The notes below the pieces were generated by a model that made no database searches, was not told the origin of the DNA, and worked only from the letters and a program-made list of their open reading frames with translations. Made by a program: the position numbers and the translations under genes. From Scolanthus callimorphus (Eukaryota; Cnidaria; Anthozoa; Actiniaria; Edwardsiidae): a stretch of DNA of 64,000 nucleotides. The DNA is taken from contig CM066919.1 of the NCBI GenBank assembly GCA_033964015.1, positions 16,657,646 through 16,721,645 of the forward strand. Reading direction: 5' to 3'. This document shows, in pieces, positions 36,260 through 46,528 of the stretch. How positions within the stretch are numbered: the stretch's first letter is position 1; each line of letters begins with the position of its first letter.

Positions 36260-39200
36260 GACTTGTACCTGTTCATAGCTACTGTATGAAATATCTGGTT
36301 CATGATTTGCTACAGGTCTTCACAAAGTCTATAGTTTTCCTTTTAGTCCAGTCATTTTGTGAAATGACCCACAACTAATTGGAACAGAAAGTTTCTCAAC
36401 GGTTTTAGGGCCAATAAAGTCAACCTAACAAACATACTAAAAGTCCTAAAAAATCCATGTAGGGGAACATCTCAAAATTCAAGTTTGAAAAGAAGACACA
36501 ATTTTCTTTTGTTGGCGGCCATCTTGCCCTTTGTTATTAATGAGTTTTGCCGCACTTAGTTTTGCAAAGCTTTTGATATTCGCTATACTGTACAGTATTC
36601 CCAGCTAAGTGTTTAAATTTTTAGTGGTTTAAAATGGACTCATTCGTGTTATATATACTTTGTTAGGTATGTTATTTTTGCAAACTACGCTTTGACTAAG
36701 AGAAATTTCCAATGTCATAATTCCAATACAGTGCCTGACTAGGAATCTTGAAACACGTTTCCATAAACAACTCAATAATTCTTAATAATGGATTCGGTTG
36801 GCAACATCAATAGACTCTAAATAAGGGGTCATTTCTATGTAAAGGAAAGCGTTAGAATATTTACCTGTAACGCGTTACAGTCTAGAACTAGTTTCATCAG
36901 CGTAGAGCTTTAAGTGCCGTAAACCTCATTAATAACAAAAGCCAATATGGCGAAGAAAGCTGTTTCCGATTGCTTTGAATAAATCCCTTTTACGAGATGT
37001 TGCCGTATCGGGATTTTGGACGACTTTTGATATGTTATTAAGTGAGTATAATAGAGTCTAAATCCATTGAGATTTGTACTGTTGCAATTTGTTCCGGGTT
37101 AGCCTTATTATTCACGTAAAATGACTGGACCATTTTCATAGCCTGCTCTTCAGTGGTTTTTGTTTGGATATTTGATTTTTTTGACCTGCGGGATTCCTGT
37201 GTCGCAGCAAAAAAAAATCAAATATCTAAAAAAAAAACACTGGAGAGCTGGCTATCCTTTTCATGAAGTACAGCAAAGTCAATTTTAGTTGGAAAAAACT
37301 TAGATACTAAATGCAATCCTAACTGTGATCCTAACTGCATGTATTCATATTCATATTGACTGTCCCATTTTCTCAGAATGAGCAATGATTTTGTATCTCC
37401 TATGTTTCCTAGCACGTTTTGAGTCAAAACTAGCATTTTATTTCCATACAAAATGTTGTGGCAAGTGTGAATAACAGCAACACAAGTGCAAGCCTAAAAT
37501 CAACATCAATTTGTTTGCTGCACTTCACACTAGACACAAGCGCAAGGGAATGCAACATCTCTATTTCCTTGTGCTTGCATCTACACTTGCATTCTAGTGT
37601 GAATGACATAAGGGAAATATGAGATTAATATCCTGGTACTTGTACTTGCATTCCAGTAAGAACCATTCTTAACAAAAAACAAAGCTTTTCAATTCAAAAT
37701 TACCTGATGAGGGTGTTAACTTTTGAGACATCAATATCATACAGCTTCTTGACAGCAGCCTTGATCTGAGGTTTGTTAGCACGGATATCAACAATGAAAA
37801 CAAGTGTGTTGTTGTCTTCAATTTTCTTCATGGCAGACTCAGTGGTCAGAGGGTGCTTGATAATGGCATAGTGGTCAAGCTTGTTGGTTTTGGGTGCAGA
37901 CGTGCGGGGATATTTGGGGTTCCTGCGCAGGCTAAGGGTCTTGGGGCGATGGAACTTTACAGAGGTTCTGACTTTCCTCTTGGAAGTTCGCTGGACACCC
38001 TTTAAGACTGACTTCTTGGCCTTTTGGGCCTTTGTCGTCTCTGTGCTCTTGGCACTGGCCTTAGATTTTCCTGAAAAGACAACCATGAAGTCAGTCCTAT
38101 ATCATTAGGTTCCCTTTGCATCTCTCAAAACACATCATGTTTAAGGGTTGGTTTCACATAGACAGAAGCCTAAGCAGAGATAAGTGTAACAAGTCTTACA
38201 TCATGCAAAAACTAGCCAATGGAAGCGCCTGCATTGTAGAAGATTTACATAATCTTATGCTTATATCAGTGGCAGATCCAGGATTTTACCAGAAAGGTTC
38301 TGTTTGTTCTTCACTCCGAAGACTGGTATGGGCAACATGTGCAAAGCTCGGCTTAGTGCCAATGTATAGAGCGGTTTTCACATGACTGTAGTGAAACCAA
38401 TCGCAAAGTAATTACACCAATTCTGAATAAAACCATAGGAGTGGTTACAAAGTAATTGCGAATTACCCGCGACAGTCATCTGAAATCCGCTCTATGGGTA
38501 TCACAATCAATCGTGATTGTTCTGATGCCCAAGGGGGTTCCGTGGAACACCCTCTGGTTTATGCAACTGCCTATGCTTATGTCGTGTGAAAACCAGAGCA
38601 ATGTAAGCATACGAAAGAATCAAGAGGATTTATAAGTAACTTAACTTCTACCATTCCTGATTATTGATGTAATGGTATTCAATGTTACATAAACAGGATA
38701 AATATTGAGTACTGGAAATCCACTACTGACTCTACTCCTCTACCCTGGGTACCAGAGGCTCGAAGCTTCACTCATTTACTGACACGCTAAGCCAAGACGC
38801 CGCAATAGCGGTGGCTTGGCACGAGGAGCGAAGCGACGAGCCACTGGCCTCACGGCCTTGTTTTTTCAGTTCCGTTAGTACAGAATTTGTACTACAGAGC
38901 TGATTGGCTGGTTGCTCATAATCCACCGAAGGCGCTTTCTGATTCGTGAGCTGACAGCACGTGATTCTTGTTATGCTTGACCTTTGAAACCGACGCGAGG
39001 AGGCACAGGCAAAATTTAAATTGATTCCAGGCGCGTGATAATCTATGTTTTCAGATTTTCAGAAAGACCAAATACAGGTTCTATTTTAAGTTTCTTAAAC
39101 GAAAAGATGGACTTTTGCCGTGGTTCTAGCAGTTTGCGTAAAGCTTTTGAGCTTTGATTAAATCGTCGAAGCGTATCTTGCAAACATCAAACCATCAAAC

Positions 39201-39764
39201 TTTGACAGCTGAGACAAAGAAACTTGAAACCATGCGTGACTGGAACTGAGAAAACAAGGCCGTGAGGCCAGAGGCTCCTCGCTTCGCTCGTCGATCAGTA
39301 AATTATGCGTTTTGTAAACAAGTGAAGCTTGGAGACTCTGGTACCCAGGGTACTACTCCTCAGACCAGGCATGACTTTTGAAATGTATGGAAATTGCAGC
39401 ATTATCATAACCTTGTGTTGGTATGTATGTAAAATATATAAAACAAAACACGAAGTCACCTTATTTGACATAAAAAATAGAGATATAATTTGTATTTTCT
39501 ATCTTCCCAATCTGAAAGGTAGGAATATAACGTATCACGTGTGCAGTTCATGTGTTTCGAACTTTTCCACAGACAGAAACCGGCCAACGCTAGAGGCCAT
39601 AATCTCTCTGAATATAAACACAGTACGGCAAATATACTTTCCAAAAGAATAATCATTCATTACTTTATCCAACGACACAGATTTTTCAACGATCTCTCGT
39701 TTATTTCTAGAGCTAAAAGCGTTCGAAGTCGTCCTAGTTTGACTCGCTTACCCTTGGGCGCCAT
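34619..39764 (-). CDS. RPL23A: Ribosomal protein uL23 (RPL23A)
   Basis: Cytosolic 60S protein next to the peptide exit tunnel and a docking site for nascent-chain factors. Four coding exons in transcript order: 39764-39752 (MAPKG), 38070-37704, 35656-35587, 34633-34619 (IGII plus stop). All borders are GT/AG and phases agree; summed length is 465 bp, giving 154 residues against 156 in human. The basic N-terminal extension and the conserved core ([65 protein letters not shown]) identify it clearly. Upstream of the ATG, 39790-39776 reads TCTCCTTCCTCTTTC on the minus strand, a 5'-TOP-like tract expected for a ribosomal protein mRNA. AATAAA lies at 34590-34585. Introns carry the elements at 34811, 35789, 37140, 38367 and 38741. 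No frame breaks were seen. Confidence 0.97.
34811..34981. mobile_element. 171-bp Tc1/mariner-like MITE
   Basis: Ends CAGTAAAACCCCCGATTTTA and CGTAAAATCCGGGTTCCACTG are inverted with some mismatches and flanked by TA on both sides (34809-34810, 34982-34983). CAGT ends with TA duplication fit Tc1/mariner. Inserted in the last RPL23A intron. Confidence 0.7.
35789..36260. mobile_element. 472-bp MITE with ACTTGTAC duplication and 46-C tract
   Basis: Ends CCCGGGGGGGGG and CCCCCCCCCGGG; the inner inverted match continues with ACTCCCATATTTTTTGACCG and GGGGATGATCGTCG. ACTTGTAC stands at 35781-35788 and 36261-36268, a perfect 8-bp target-site duplication consistent with hAT. It carries several GTATCTTTTAGGG boxes. 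Sister copies: 40421-40768 and 59205-59526; a fragment lies at about 41850-41985. It sits in RPL23A intron 2. Confidence 0.8.
36212..36257. repeat. Poly-C tract, 46 bp
   Basis: An uninterrupted run of C at the right end of the 472-bp MITE. Its length in the assembly is unlikely to be exact. Confidence 0.9.
37140..37252. mobile_element. Hairpin MITE, copy 1
   Basis: A ~40-bp stem: AGTGGTTTTTGTTTGGATAT, TTGATTTTTT and then, after a short loop, AAAAAATCAAATATCTAAAA and CACTGGAGAGCTGGCT. The same hairpin occurs at about 63775-63880. Confidence 0.6.
38367..38494. mobile_element. TAGAGC-ended MITE, copy 1
   Basis: TAGAGCGGTTTTCACATGAC and the right end GTCATCTGAAATCCGCTCTA are inverted with few mismatches. 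A longer relative lies at 60178-60432. Located in RPL23A intron 1. Confidence 0.65.
38741..39352. mobile_element. 612-bp Mutator-like MITE with 9-bp duplication
   Basis: TACCCTGGGTACCAGAG on the left and CTCTGGTACCCAGGGTA on the right are exact inverses. The arms stay related for about 120 bp (CGAGGAGCGAAGCGACGAG; GGCCTCACGGCCTTGTTTT). CTACTCCTC is duplicated at 38732-38740 and 39353-39361. A 9-bp duplication is characteristic of Mutator-like elements. Inserted in RPL23A intron 1. Confidence 0.8.
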
Positions 39765-39980
39765 GTGTAATCGGTGAAAGAGGAAGGAGACATGCGGGGT
39801 GGCCCCTCGTGATATGAGGGCGTCGCAGCCAGGCCTTCTGTGAACCACAGGGCTCCAAGTAGAATTTTTTCACAAAATTGGAACTTTTTGCCTGAAACGT
39901 TTCATGGAAGTGCTTGAATTTTTCTAGAATCGTGTCGTAAAAGCAGAATTTGTGATGTTTGAAATTCAGCGAGTGAGCAG

Positions 39981-40088
39981 ATGTCGGGGCCGCGAGTGAG
40001 CAGATGTCGGATTTGTAGGGGGGACATTTTATACACTCACGGTCAGTCCCTGCAAAAGTGGACAAGGCAACCACCGGACAAACATAGA
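39981..40088 (+). CDS. Possible first exon of a gene divergent from RPL23A
   Basis: A 36-codon frame from ATG ends in phase 0 at CATAGA|GTAAGT, a near-consensus donor. It encodes a short basic peptide with CRICRGDILYTHGQSLQKW. It begins 217 bp from the RPL23A start codon in the opposite direction. A 22-bp tandem duplication (GCGAGTGAGCAGATGTCGG twice) covers the start region. No downstream exon or family could be assigned, and the ATG could instead be one unit upstream out of frame. Confidence 0.35.
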
Positions 40089-40420
40089 GTAAGTAGTCTT
40101 TATTTTTCTTGTATTTTTCCCCTTTTTTTTCCTTGTAACTCAAGGAATATTTTATCTCAAAAGTAAACATTCTATGATTTTCCAGTGGCAGCGCTTAAAA
40201 TTTAGGCTCTATCGTGACAAGGAGTGACAAAAGGATGAAATTTTGCAAAGACGTAGATATACTTAATAGAAACGAACGAAAAATGTTTGTCGGGTTGTTC
40301 CTTGCACCTAAACAAACCATACGAAGTGATGTTAGATTATGTGGTAGTTGCCAGTCTCTGCAAAGGTAGCCTGCGAACATCCGGTACACGCGAGCTTAAC
40401 CTTTAGGATTTGCACCTCCT

Positions 40421-40768
40421 CCAGTGGGGCGGGGGTGCTCGTCGTACCTTTTAGGGTTTAAAATCAGGCCCCTGGTACCTTTTAGGGGGTAAAATTCGAA
40501 AACGTGTAATTTTTTCCAGATAGGTACCCGTTAGAGGTCCGTTCTAGCAAATCAAGCAAATCACATTTGTTGGCAGGCTGAATTTCAGACGTATTTTCCC
40601 TCGTAAAAAATACGCGAGAAAATTACGAGGGAACATACGTCTTGTTGGTACCTTTTAGGGGTCAAAATCAACTGAGCGACGCCATGTTTGGTACCTTTTA
40701 GGGGTAAAATCGAAAGTTGCCGACGAGCACCCCCGCCCCTAAAATATGGGAGTCCCCCCCCCCCCCCG
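40421..40768. mobile_element. Copy 2 of the GTATCTTTTAGGG MITE family
   Basis: GGCGGGGGTGCTCGTCG at the left is inverted at CGACGAGCACCCCCGCC on the right, followed by CTAAAATATGGGAGTC and a run of 15 C. It contains several GTACCTTTTAGGG boxes. The left tip seems shortened relative to the copy at 35789. Confidence 0.65.
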
Positions 40769-41104
40769 GGCATCACAACTGCCAACATTTACAGTAGTAA
40801 TATTGCAACAAAAAGATGTTTAACTGATCCTGTTTGCTAAATTTTATTTCCATACTTTTCCAAGTTTTCTGCGAGGTCTCGATTTAGTGGAGATTTAGTA
40901 TAGTTTACATCATGCAGCTGGATTACAGGAGCATGTGTGCACTTATAATAAATACTCTAAATACTTATACGTTACGAAGTTTTAAAAATGAACATTGTTC
41001 ACTGTTTTTTATGTACAGAACTTGATCTAAGACTATATTCATGGCTGTTGGAGTTCCTTATCATAGCTTTGCATAAGGGCAGCAGAGGATTACCTGGCTT
41101 CAAG

Positions 41105-41515
41105 CTAGCTGTGCATAAATTTGATGCATGCTTCCGCTCTTCTGCCTTCTAGTGTTGTGAGACCAGTTAGCTCCAAAGCCTCCTGGTACCGCACTCCAGA
41201 AACCATGATAGACAATGCATGTTTTTGGATGCTTTCTAGAGCACCACTGAAAAACACTGGCAAATGTGTGAAAACCGGAGACGCATATTCTAAGACGGAG
41301 TGAATAACCACACAATAAATCTTGACTATATCTGATGCATGGACCTCACACCGCCTAAGCTCCTTATGATAGAAAGCCTTTTTTTGGCTTTCTTCAGTGT
41401 ATAGTCTACATGGGTGTCCCATGTCAGATAGCGTGAGATGTGAACACTGAGCAATTTAAACGACACAGTGTGCTCCACGCTAGCATTCCCGGTGAGGATG
41501 GGATGAGACACGCAG
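41105..41515 (-). pseudogene. LINE reverse transcriptase C-terminal fragment
   Basis: Two overlapping minus-strand frames together resemble the region after the RT palm in L2/CR1/jockey-like LINEs: KLLSVHISRYLTWDTHVDY, then IHSVLEYASPVF, ESIQKHALSIM and YQEALELTGLTTLEGRR. A frame change between the two parts shows decay or an indel. It is 5'-truncated and lacks the catalytic YADD. Confidence 0.75.
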
Positions 41516-42530
41516 CTATTTTAATGATGATTTAAGAAAAGTCACCACAGGTAGCCCAATTCATGATTTGGGCACCCTTTCCAATATCAATAGGTATGCC
41601 CTAAGGATATATGTGCCAAATTTCATGCTTTTGTCACTCTTGTCACAAACAAATAGTTAAGTGACCTGACTGGATTTCTGAAGCAAATACGAGCAGCAAG
41701 CACCAGATCTGTAGGAGGTTCAGGGGTTCTTGGGGCCAGAAAACAGGTTTTTGGTCACAAAACACTAGGTAGAATACACAACAAAATACTATAAATTTGA
41801 TTTATACAGGACAACGAACCCCCCTCCAAGAATGCGAGCTACAGGCAAAAGACAGGGGTGCTTGTCCTATCCCTTAGGGTATAAAGCTCCCCCAATACAA
41901 AGGCTATCTTTTAGGGAGTGGAGTCCAAAGAGTCATGTCAAAGGTTACCTAGAATTTCTCCGGGAAAAAATACAGTGGAAATTGCACATAACATTTTTTC
42001 TCGAGTGTATTGGAGTTCTGATTGAGTTTTTAGCTTTCTAGGTCAATAAAAATAGTGAAAAACTTACTGGGATTCCAAATATGGTATGCAGATATTTCCT
42101 GGAAGTTGAAGAAAGTCGACACTTTTTCAAGGGAACTATCTTGATATGGATTCCCCCAGAGCCCTGAATCTTGCCGCTGGCCAAAAGATGACAGGCTCTG
42201 GGTACGAGATTGGCCAATGGCGAGCAATCAAGCACCTAACAATAATCTGCGATTATGTGAGCACCGCAGAAATAATCGCACATTTTATCCTAAATCCACC
42301 CCTGGAGCCCCATAACTGAGGTCCTGAGTATGGTCGTACCTGTGCCCCCATGGTTTTTTTGTGTCCCTCTAGCTCTTATTATAGACCTCTTGCGCTTGGG
42401 TGGGCATAATATTTTCACGGATCATTTTGCCGCATTCCAATGAGTATGCTTGCTTTCTTTTTCTGCTACGCACTAGGATTTATGAATATGCTCGTTATCT
42501 GAAATGGGAAAACATAATTACTATAATATA

Positions 42531-42720
42531 GTTTATTATATAAACACCAATGAAATACCGGGTGATCTCCCCCGCGAAAAATTGATATCTTCACACGTGA
42601 AAATAACATGTTATTTTCACATGTGAAAATATCACACTTGCCTTTGCTGAATGCTCGATTTTTAAGCTTAACTCAAATAAAATTAGAATTTGGTATTTCA
42701 TCGATGTTTATATAATAAAC
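42531..42720. mobile_element. 190-bp MITE with central palindrome
   Basis: GTTTATTATATAAACACCAA and TGAAATACC at the left are inverted at the right (GGTATTTCA...TTTATATAATAAAC). The centre holds a second palindrome, CACACGTGAAAATAACATG with its inverse. Confidence 0.65.
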
Positions 42721-42725
42721 AGAAC

Positions 42726-42829
42726 ATTACATGACCGCTTGGAGATACGAATTTTATCTTCTCGTGTTAAAAATTATATAATTTTCAACACTCGAAGATA
42801 AAATTCGTATCTCCGCGCGGCCATGTAAT
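42726..42829. mobile_element. 104-bp near-perfect palindromic MITE
   Basis: ATTACATGACCGC...GGAGATACGAATTTTATCTT is mirrored by AAGATAAAATTCGTATCTCC...GCGGCCATGTAAT, leaving only an AT-rich loop of about 20 bp. Confidence 0.65.
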
Positions 42830-42853
42830 ATCCTCTATATATATTATATTTCA

Positions 42854-43140
42854 TAATTACCACTGTATGCATTGCTACGCGACCTCAAAATTCAATGTTG
42901 CGATGGGCGATTGGCGATTTTTAGCCGTCAATCAATTCCAAAACGTTGGATTCGGCTACTTCAGAGGGCCGACATGCCGATTGCAAAATCAACCAAAATG
43001 GTTTTAGCTATCCATTGGTTTCCTTGACTCGAAGGTTTAACTTTCTGGTTCAAGAAAATTGACATTACAATTTTCTTGCGTAAAATCGCCAATCGCCCGA
43101 CATTGAATCTCGAGGTCGCGTAGCAATGCATACAGTGGTA
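42854..43140. mobile_element. 287-bp MITE with ~62-bp TIRs
   Basis: TACCACTGTATGCATTGCTA and the following ~40 bp (CGCGACCTC, GGGCGATTGGCGATTTT) are inverted at the right end. ATATTATATTTCA stands directly on both sides (42841-42853, 43141-43153). Confidence 0.75.
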
Positions 43141-43205
43141 ATATTATATTTCAATATTAAGATTTTTAACAAATTTCATCATATCTTATAGCTTGTTTTT
43201 AAATG

Positions 43206-43257
43206 AATGTAAAGCGCATTTGGACATTAGGAAAATGCGCTATATAAATACTTATTA

Positions 43258-43288
<31 letters not shown>

Positions 43289-43289
43289 C
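43206..43289 (+). repeat. L2-type LINE/SINE 3' tail with (ATT)n
   Basis: TGTAAAGCGCATTTGGACAT and GCGCTATATAAATA followed by about ten ATT repeats match the conserved 3' tail of L2-type LINEs and their SINE partners. Confidence 0.65.
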
Positions 43290-43429
43290 TCCTAAGCGAA
43301 AGAGGTCTACATTCCGGTCTAGTCGTTCCTTATTTTGGGGTACGGCGTTTATTCAAGTGCGACGGCTTAATCGGTAGCCGGATATCGTACTTACAGCCTC
43401 TCTGGTCTTCTCTGGCGTCGACTTAGCGC

Positions 43430-44245
43430 CACCTGTTAGCAACCGCAAGATATTGCTCATTAAATATGCTGACGACTCAAACATTGTAGTACAGGTTACA
43501 AAGGACTATCCTGACGAGTCAGACGAAGCAGTAGGCAGTTTCCTTGCTTGGTCAGATGCCAACGGGATGGCTTGCAACCCAAAGAAATGCAAAGCTCTGA
43601 CCTTCAGAAAAAGCGGCCAGGTAGAAACTTTCAAGCAAATTCCTAGTATAAAGGAGCATAGTACCCTCAAAATCGTAGGTGTCACCTTTCAGTCAGATTG
43701 CAAATTTTCAGCTCATGTCTTCGAAAAACGTAACGAAGCTAACAAGTGCCTGTACGTAATACGAAGTCTACGCAAAGAGGGCTATTCACAACCTGAGATA
43801 GACCATATTTTCAATTCCATTGTCATACTTAAAATCACGTATGTCCTGTCTGTATATGGCGCGTGTGACACAGCCCTACACACCATTCAGTGCTTCTTAG
43901 ACAGATGTCTCAAGCGTAAATACACTTCCAAGGCAATCAATGTCCTAGACTTGTTGGAACACAGTGACCGGAACATTCTTAAAAAAATAAATCCTGCACG
44001 GCACACCCCATGCGACCCTTACTACCTAAGCGTAAAAGTCATACTACAACCTTCGCCACGCATCCAGTACTCTTCCAAAAACAAATACAAAAAGATACAA
44101 GAGCAGCTTTATTAATAGATTATATTACAAATATAATGAAGCGCTTTGATTGTACTTGCCAGATTTACAATATAAGTTACCCATTGATTGCATACAAAAT
44201 ATTACGATATTTTGATTAGAATAAAGAATTATTGTATTGTATTGA
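43430..44245 (+). pseudogene. 5'-truncated LINE with YADD reverse transcriptase core
   Basis: The 220-codon frame at 43453-44115 begins at IKYADD, the catalytic RT box, and continues SFLAWSDANGMACNPKKC, VGVTFQSDCKFSAHV and a C-terminal domain with AINVLDLLEHSDRNILKKI. The reading runs upstream a few codons (SNRKILLIKYADD) before homology stops, as in a 5'-truncated insertion. The 3' end has an AATAAA and a short (TATTG)n tail near 44221-44245. The intact palm-to-C-terminus frame suggests modest age. Confidence 0.85.
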
Positions 44246-44469
44246 TTGTCTGTCATAATAATTTAATTGTTTTATATTTTTCCAAATAAAGTCTTAGGCG
44301 CGCGCAGGCGGGACGGCAGAAGCTCCAATCTCGTTTCCCAGAGCCCGCGTAATCTTTTAGGCCAGCGCCAAGATACGGAGCTCTGGAATAATCAAGTCGT
44401 GCGACGATTTTCATTGGCTCGTCACTCCTCTCCACTGCCCATGCGCGTGATTTGAATTCGGAGGAAATC

Positions 44470-44690
44470 CATTCTCGTACCCAGAGCTCCCCGGCTCGTC
44501 TGCTCGCAGGGGAGGCTCTGGTGACATCCATTTGAGGACCTTTGCTGATTGGCTGATTTTGAACGTTGGTGCATGCGCAGAAATATCTTTCTCTCAACGG
44601 CTCTGTATCAAATCTCGCGCATGCGTCAGTGGCTGTCACCAGAGCCTCCCCCGCGAGGAGACGAGCCGGGGAGTTCTGGGTAAGAGAATG
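44470..44690. mobile_element. 221-bp Mutator-like MITE with GAGGAAATC duplication
   Basis: CATTCTCGTACCCAGAGCTC and CCCGGCTCGTC at the left are inverted at the right (GACGAGCCGGG...GGGTAAGAGAATG). GAGGAAATC is exactly duplicated at 44461-44469 and 44691-44699. A 9-bp duplication points to Mutator-like transposition. Sister copies are at 58864-59200. Confidence 0.8.
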
Positions 44691-44902
44691 GAGGAAATCT
44701 AACGGAACAAACAAACATCACGTGTTGGGCGAAAACATATTTCAGGTATGAAGCGCTGCGCTTCAAAGTCTTTTCACTTGTAGATCTATTCTTATGAATA
44801 GATGTGAAAAATTCCTATAACATATTGAAGAACTTTGCGCCAAATCCATGATTTCAGTAACGGTCAAGGTCAAACGCATGCGCACTGAAGACTACCCAGA
44901 GC

Positions 44903-45148
44903 TGACCCGAACTGATTGTTATTATGTAACCTGATTCTGTGTTATGTACAAGTCAATGATTAAGAGAGTCAGAGAGAGGGGGTGTGCCGGAAATGCTTAT
45001 GTAGAGGACTTGCAGAGAGAGACAAGCGAAGCTGAGACGAGCGACAAGAGAGCTAAGTGAAACCCATTTATTCCATTTATACGTATATTAAATCATTATA
45101 AAACCATAGACAAGTGATTAGTTTGATGTTCCCGACAGCTTCGGGACA
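44903..45148 (+). repeat. BEL/Pao 5' LTR
   Basis: 246 bp from TGACCCGAAC to CTTCGGGACA, matching 50679-50924 base for base as far as can be seen. It contains a short hairpin CCCGACAGCTTCGGG at the 3' edge. Confidence 0.95.
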
Positions 45149-45152
45149 TTAG

Positions 45153-45170
45153 TGGTGCCGTGACCAGGAT
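45153..45170 (+). promoter_or_regulatory. Primer binding site
   Basis: TGGTGCCGTGACCAGGAT starts four bases after the 5' LTR. The TGG start pairs with the CCA end of a tRNA, and this form is typical of BEL/Pao elements. Confidence 0.7.
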
Positions 45171-45220
45171 CAGAACGTGAATTATTGTTACAAATTGTGC
45201 TGTACTTTGTGTCGTAAACA

Positions 45221-46528
45221 ATGGGAACTGAAGCCGAGAAATCGGCGAGCGCCAGCGTGAGCAGCGAGCTCACAGAGCTAGAACAGAATCTCGAAACGAA
45301 AATCACAAAGGAAATAAGCAAACTATCGTATTATCTCGAAGAAACGGATGACCTTATTGAGAATAATAATACTTCTGAGTTGAAAATCGCAGCTAAAAGA
45401 ACCGACGAAATAAGAGATGAGCTAAATAATTTGATATCACGAGCAGAGGAGCTTAAATTAGACATCGGAAACACAACGCAACGCGCGATCAGGCAGTGGA
45501 AGAAGGACCTAAAGGCCAGTTTTGCCAAATTATTAGAAGAGAAAGAGAAAATCGATGTAGTGTTGGAGCAGGAAAAGAGAAGAGAAATGCAGTTAGCCGA
45601 GGCCGAGAAGTATCAGATGAGATTTGAGCAGGAAGACAGATTAAGAAGAGATATCCAGCAGCGAGAAAAAGAGTTATGGGAGGAGAGGCTTAAAGCGGAG
45701 ATTAGAACCGCTGAGAAGAAGCTAGAAATGGAGAACGCAGCGAAAGCCTCGCGTACGAAATTGCCAGAGCTCAAAATAACCCCTTTCAACGGCACACCGA
45801 CGGACTGGATCCGATTTGAGAATATGTTTACAACTCAAATAAACAATAAACCCTTGTCACCAGAAGAGAAGTTTGGTTATTTACTAGAATTAGTTGATAG
45901 CAGCGTGCGAGAGCGCCTCGCAAATTTGCGCCCCGGGGAAGTGGGATACAAGACAGCATGGAGTAGGCTAAAAGCGGAATTTGGCCAGACTAAGACCGTG
46001 GTCCAGGCGCACATAGATCAGATAATTAATTTGCCGCCAGTGAGGGGTTCGAGCCACAACAAAGTGCGCGAATTGTATGAGAAGTTATCAATGAATTATG
46101 ACGCCCTTCAAACCTTAGGGGAGGGGGACATGTTAAAAGGTTTTGTTCTGTCCACACTTAACAAATTGCCTCAAATTAAGTCCGATTTAGTCAGAACGGA
46201 CGAGGAATGGGAGAATTGGAGTATGGAAGATCTTATTGCAGCACTGCAAAAGTGGCTCAAACGCAACAAACCTGAGCAGGGGGGCGAACAAACAGATAAG
46301 AAGAGGGAACGCCATTGGTATAGTCAGGGGGTCCTGGTTCCCAGCGTAGAGGAGAGCGCAAACAACCGTTCTGTATTTTTGGTTGCGAAGAATCACATTG
46401 GGGGGATTCCTGCCCCAAGTACGACACTATCAGTAAGAGGCGGAAATACTTTGCCGATAATAAACTCTGTTTTGCATGCGGGAGACGCGGACACAGAGAG
46501 AACAAATGCAATGGGAGGGGGTGTCTAA
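45221..46528 (+). CDS. gag: BEL/Pao Gag
   Basis: Structural protein of the retroelement particle. The N-terminal half is a long coiled coil (about residues 15-180), followed by the Pao-type capsid region ([31 protein letters not shown]-like [11 protein letters not shown]). The frame stays open to 46528, but from about 46330 the homologous continuation, including two CX2CX4HX4C zinc knuckles (near 46465-46507 and 46528-46567), is in the -1 frame. A G5 run at 46327-46331 lies in the overlap. This could be a programmed -1 frameshift or a one-base error; related elements often have one continuous gag-pol frame. Confidence 0.85.
   Translation: MGTEAEKSASASVSSELTELEQNLETKITKEISKLSYYLEETDDLIENNNTSELKIAAKRTDEIRDELNNLISRAEELKLDIGNTTQRAIRQWKKDLKASFAKLLEEKEKIDVVLEQEKRREMQLAEAEKYQMRFEQEDRLRRDIQQREKELWEERLKAEIRTAEKKLEMENAAKASRTKLPELKITPFNGTPTDWIRFENMFTTQINNKPLSPEEKFGYLLELVDSSVRERLANLRPGEVGYKTAWSRLKAEFGQTKTVVQAHIDQIINLPPVRGSSHNKVRELYEKLSMNYDALQTLGEGDMLKGFVLSTLNKLPQIKSDLVRTDEEWENWSMEDLIAALQKWLKRNKPEQGGEQTDKKRERHWYSQGVLVPSVEESANNRSVFLVAKNHIGGIPAPSTTLSVRGGNTLPIINSVLHAGDADTERTNAMGGGV

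Noticed and set aside
34619..38070. C/D-box snoRNA in RPL23A introns
   Set aside because: Such snoRNAs occur in vertebrate RPL23A introns, but no minus-strand TGATGA with a properly spaced CTGA and terminal stem was found here.
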